Source of the DNA: Actinomycetota bacterium
GTDB taxonomy: Bacteria > Actinomycetota > Actinomycetes > Nanopelagicales > Nanopelagicaceae
DNA length: 9,420 nucleotides
Direction of reading: 5' to 3'
NCBI GenBank assembly: GCA_010032085.1
Contig: RGYL01000020.1
Span: forward strand, 1-9,420
Translations under genes and position numbers: made by a program
Shown: in pieces, positions 7,379 to 9,420 of the stretch
Numbering within the stretch: the stretch's first letter is position 1
Layout of the letters: each line of letters begins with the position of its first letter
Notes under the pieces: model-generated
Databases searched by the model: none
Told to the model about the DNA's origin: nothing
The model's input: only the letters and a program-made list of their open reading frames with translations

Positions 7379-8374
7379 ATGTCAATCTCCATAATCACCT
7401 ATCTGCAGGATGCTGAATTTGAAGATCAAGTCATCGAAGCGCTGATCTCAAAAGGGATAAGTGAGGTGAGGCTTGAATACCGAGCGATTGATGAAAGTGG
7501 TCTTATTGATTTCCTAGTGGGATTGCCTACAAGTGATCTACGCAGAATCCTGATTCTTGATCAGGAGATAAGTTCTCTTGAAATGCGCAGGGCCCTTGAT
7601 AAGCATCCAACTTTAATTATCTGCAATCTCGCATCTGATATCACACTTGCAAGACGTGAAATTGAGAGCATAGTTAATCGTTCATTACGGGAATTTGATC
7701 AGCAAGAGAGACCAATAAGAATCTCAAGAAGTTACTCGAAACTCATTGTGGTTACTGGAACCACAGGCGCCCCAGGAGTCACGACGCTGACTCTCAATTT
7801 AGGATTTGAAATTTCGCAAAAGAAGCGAGTAGCTATGGTTGATGCGCATCCCAGTCGAAAAGATCTGGCCTTTCTGATTGGTGCTAAACGAAGTAGTGAA
7901 AAGGTAAAACTCTCGGAGAATTTATCAATAGTTAGCGAATTGGTTGATAACTCGGACTTGATACAACTTGTAGATTCCGGACCCGTTCCAGACTTGACCA
8001 AGGCCTTTTCCGATAGACGGGTAAAGATTAGAAATTATGTTGACTTGCTTGAGTCGGCCGAACAGATCATTTTCCTCATGACACCTGATAACAATCATAT
8101 GTTCGAACTAGAGAACCTTTTGGGATCACTTGATGCTGGCCGACTTAAAGCGAGAGCGACATTTCTTCTCAATCAAATGGGAAATTCATCGCGCGAGCGC
8201 TCCATAAAAAAGCGCTTTGAAGCACGGGTCGGCAATTATTCATCGCACTCTCTTCCCTTCGATCGAGACGCGCTCGATCGAGCGAAGGGCCGATATTGCG
8301 CCTTAATGGATATTGCTCCGCGTTCTCGCCTGCGTCGCTCAATAAGTGAAGTGGCTAACTCCGTTGTTGAGTAA
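7379..8374 (+). CDS. MinD/ParA/CpaE-like P-loop protein with degenerate Walker A
   Basis: The protein has 331 residues. Residues 1-115 look like an alternating alpha/beta domain (IIVTY-like start, RRILILDQEIS, PTLIICNL), possibly the receiver-like N-terminal domain of CpaE/TadZ proteins, but no phosphoacceptor is evident. Residues 123-331 form a ParA/MinD-type domain: a P-loop TGTTGAPGVTTLTLNLG, the AMVDAHPSRKDLAFL strand (switch I/A' region), LVDSGPVPD as the probable Walker B/switch II, and IIFLMTPDNNHMFELENLL. In place of KGGxGKTT the loop reads T129-G-A-P-G-V134-T-T, so both the signature and the catalytic lysine are absent. The ATG lies ten bases after the SAF gene, with only a weak AGG nine bases upstream. 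Cotranscription with the SAF gene suggests a shared job at the membrane, as CpaB and CpaE have in Tad systems; this is inference. A chromosome-partition role is unlikely because there is no parB nearby. Confidence 0.75.
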   Translation: MSISIITYLQDAEFEDQVIEALISKGISEVRLEYRAIDESGLIDFLVGLPTSDLRRILILDQEISSLEMRRALDKHPTLIICNLASDITLARREIESIVNRSLREFDQQERPIRISRSYSKLIVVTGTTGAPGVTTLTLNLGFEISQKKRVAMVDAHPSRKDLAFLIGAKRSSEKVKLSENLSIVSELVDNSDLIQLVDSGPVPDLTKAFSDRRVKIRNYVDLLESAEQIIFLMTPDNNHMFELENLLGSLDAGRLKARATFLLNQMGNSSRERSIKKRFEARVGNYSSHSLPFDRDALDRAKGRYCALMDIAPRSRLRRSISEVANSVVE

Positions 8375-8383
8375 CCTCTCCTT

Positions 8384-9420
8384 ATGCCATTTCGCAATTT
8401 ACCGGGTGCATCTGCGCTCTCTACTGAGGAATTTAATCGCCTCTCAGACTTAATTGCAGAATGGCAATTACTGGCAGATCTCTCTTTCGCAGATTTAGTT
8501 TTATGGATTCCTAAATTAGATAACTCTGGCTTTATAGCGGTCTCGCAAATCCGACCCATGACTGCTGCGACCGTTTTTGCAAATGATCTAATTGGAACAG
8601 AAATCGAACCGGGTCAACATCCCAATATTGATGAGACGTTTATTTCGGGAAACATAATTAGAGATATTGATCCCACGAGATTGGGAGAATTTACCGTTAA
8701 AGAAGAGACTATTCCGGTTCGACTTAATTCGAAATCTATCGCCGTCATATCTCGTCACCGAAATATCGAAACTATGCGAACGCCCTCACGATTAGAGTTG
8801 AATTATCGAGAGATCGCAAATCACATCTATCGCATGGTCGCTGAAGGAAACTTTCCGGTCCAGGGAAGTGTTTATCGCTCTGAGACTGCTCCGCGTGCTG
8901 GCGACGGATTAGTGAGATTAGATGTTGATGGTCGAATCACATTCGCAAGCCCAAATGCGAGAAGCGCCTTTGCTCGCATCGGGTGGCTAAAGGATATGGA
9001 TGGCGAAAATTTAGGGGAGATCCTCGACAATTTAGCGGTACCGCTACGTGGCCGCGAGCCGCGTGAAGAGAGTTGGCGGGTTGCGTTAAGTGGAAAGTTC
9101 TTGCGCCGTGATGAGTTTGAGAATTCAGATGGAATCCTAGATTTGCTGGCGATTCCTTTAACTGAATCTGAAATCCGCATCGGTGCCGTTGTTTTGGTTC
9201 ATAACGTAACCGAATTGAGGCGACGCGATCGCGCTTTAGTAAGTAAAGATGCAACCATAAGAGAGATTCACCATCGAGTTAAAAACAATCTGCAGGCAGT
9301 CTCAGCCCTCCTTCGGCTACAGTCCCGCAGAATTGAAGATGGCGTTGCCCGCGCAGCCATTGAAGAAGCAATCCGACGTATTGCCTCCATTGCTCATGTG
9401 CATGAAACGTTATCTACTAG
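8384..9420 (+). CDS. pdtaS: PdtaS-type cytosolic sensor histidine kinase, 3' end outside window
   Basis: The frame is open from the ATG at 8384 to the right edge: 345 full codons of a protein that is about 500 residues in mycobacteria (Rv3220c). Residues about 1-160 resemble the GAF-like N-terminal domain of this kinase family, residues about 170-280 a PAS domain (LVRLDVDGRITFASPNA ... IGAVVLVHNVTELRRRDRAL). A HisKA_2 domain then begins, with IHHRVKNNLQAVSALLRLQSRR; His297 is the likely phosphoacceptor (second His, by comparison with the reported mycobacterial site). The ATPase domain lies outside the window. There is no signal peptide or membrane segment, so it is cytosolic. In mycobacteria PdtaS phosphorylates PdtaR, an ANTAR-type RNA-binding antiterminator; no pdtaR is in the window. 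The gene starts nine bases after the ATPase gene with no visible ribosome binding site, so it may be translated by coupling. Alternative: a related HisKA_2 kinase of different output. Confidence 0.88.
   Translation, partial: MPFRNLPGASALSTEEFNRLSDLIAEWQLLADLSFADLVLWIPKLDNSGFIAVSQIRPMTAATVFANDLIGTEIEPGQHPNIDETFISGNIIRDIDPTRLGEFTVKEETIPVRLNSKSIAVISRHRNIETMRTPSRLELNYREIANHIYRMVAEGNFPVQGSVYRSETAPRAGDGLVRLDVDGRITFASPNARSAFARIGWLKDMDGENLGEILDNLAVPLRGREPREESWRVALSGKFLRRDEFENSDGILDLLAIPLTESEIRIGAVVLVHNVTELRRRDRALVSKDATIREIHHRVKNNLQAVSALLRLQSRRIEDGVARAAIEEAIRRIASIAHVHETLST

Noticed and set aside
7379..8374. Chromosome partition ATPase ParA.
   Set aside because: There is no parB or parS-like site nearby, the P-loop lacks both lysines, and the N-terminal domain and SAF neighbour fit a CpaE-like protein better.
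8872..9254. Two minus-strand open frames of about 100 codons opposite the kinase gene.
   Set aside because: They are shadows of the PAS and HisKA_2 coding region, whose protein motifs are clear on the plus strand.

Overview
The window looks like chromosomal DNA from a low-GC, streamlined actinobacterium. Base composition is in the mid-40s % GC by eye, intergenic gaps are tiny, and several genes overlap by one base. The gene order ahcY-mtrA-mtrB-comF-secA-(Rv3235-like)-...-pdtaS follows the mycobacterial order sahH-tmk-mtrA-mtrB-lpqB-comF-hpf-secA1 ... Rv3235 ... pdtaS, with several members missing. That combination suggests a freshwater planktonic actinobacterium of the Nanopelagicales (acI) type. 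The taxonomic call is inference; no rRNA gene is present to settle it.

Left part (1-2672), plus strand: the 3' end of an S-adenosylhomocysteine hydrolase gene (short, archaeal/Thermotoga-like C-terminus), then the response regulator MtrA and its membrane histidine kinase MtrB. The three genes are joined by two TAATG one-base overlaps and probably form one transcription unit. The tmk gene usually found between sahH and mtrA, and the lipoprotein gene lpqB usually found after mtrB, are absent here.

Middle (2673-6155), plus strand: a ComF-type phosphoribosyltransferase-fold protein with an N-terminal zinc finger, then full-length SecA, the preprotein translocase ATPase, with a GTG start and a good ribosome binding site. 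The ribosome hibernation factor gene (hpf) often located just before secA is missing from the gap.

Right part (6147-9420): a small Rv3235-family (DUF6459) gene on the minus strand, convergent with and slightly overlapping secA. Divergent from it is a plus-strand set of three genes: a membrane-anchored SAF-domain (CpaB/RcpC-like) protein, a MinD/CpaE-like P-loop protein whose Walker A motif lacks both lysines, and a PdtaS-type soluble sensor histidine kinase that runs off the right edge. An 18-base perfect hairpin lies in the divergent gap, next to the probable start of the Rv3235-like gene.

Together the window carries envelope and cell-cycle sensing (MtrAB), protein export (SecA), a second cytosolic sensor (PdtaS) and a poorly understood SAF/ATPase/DUF6459 group. 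The last group is the most interesting part: it resembles two components of Flp/Tad pilus assembly, but no pilus gene is visible in the window. No RNA gene, CRISPR array, insertion sequence or convincing rho-independent terminator was seen, and no gene-free stretch exceeds 300 bases.
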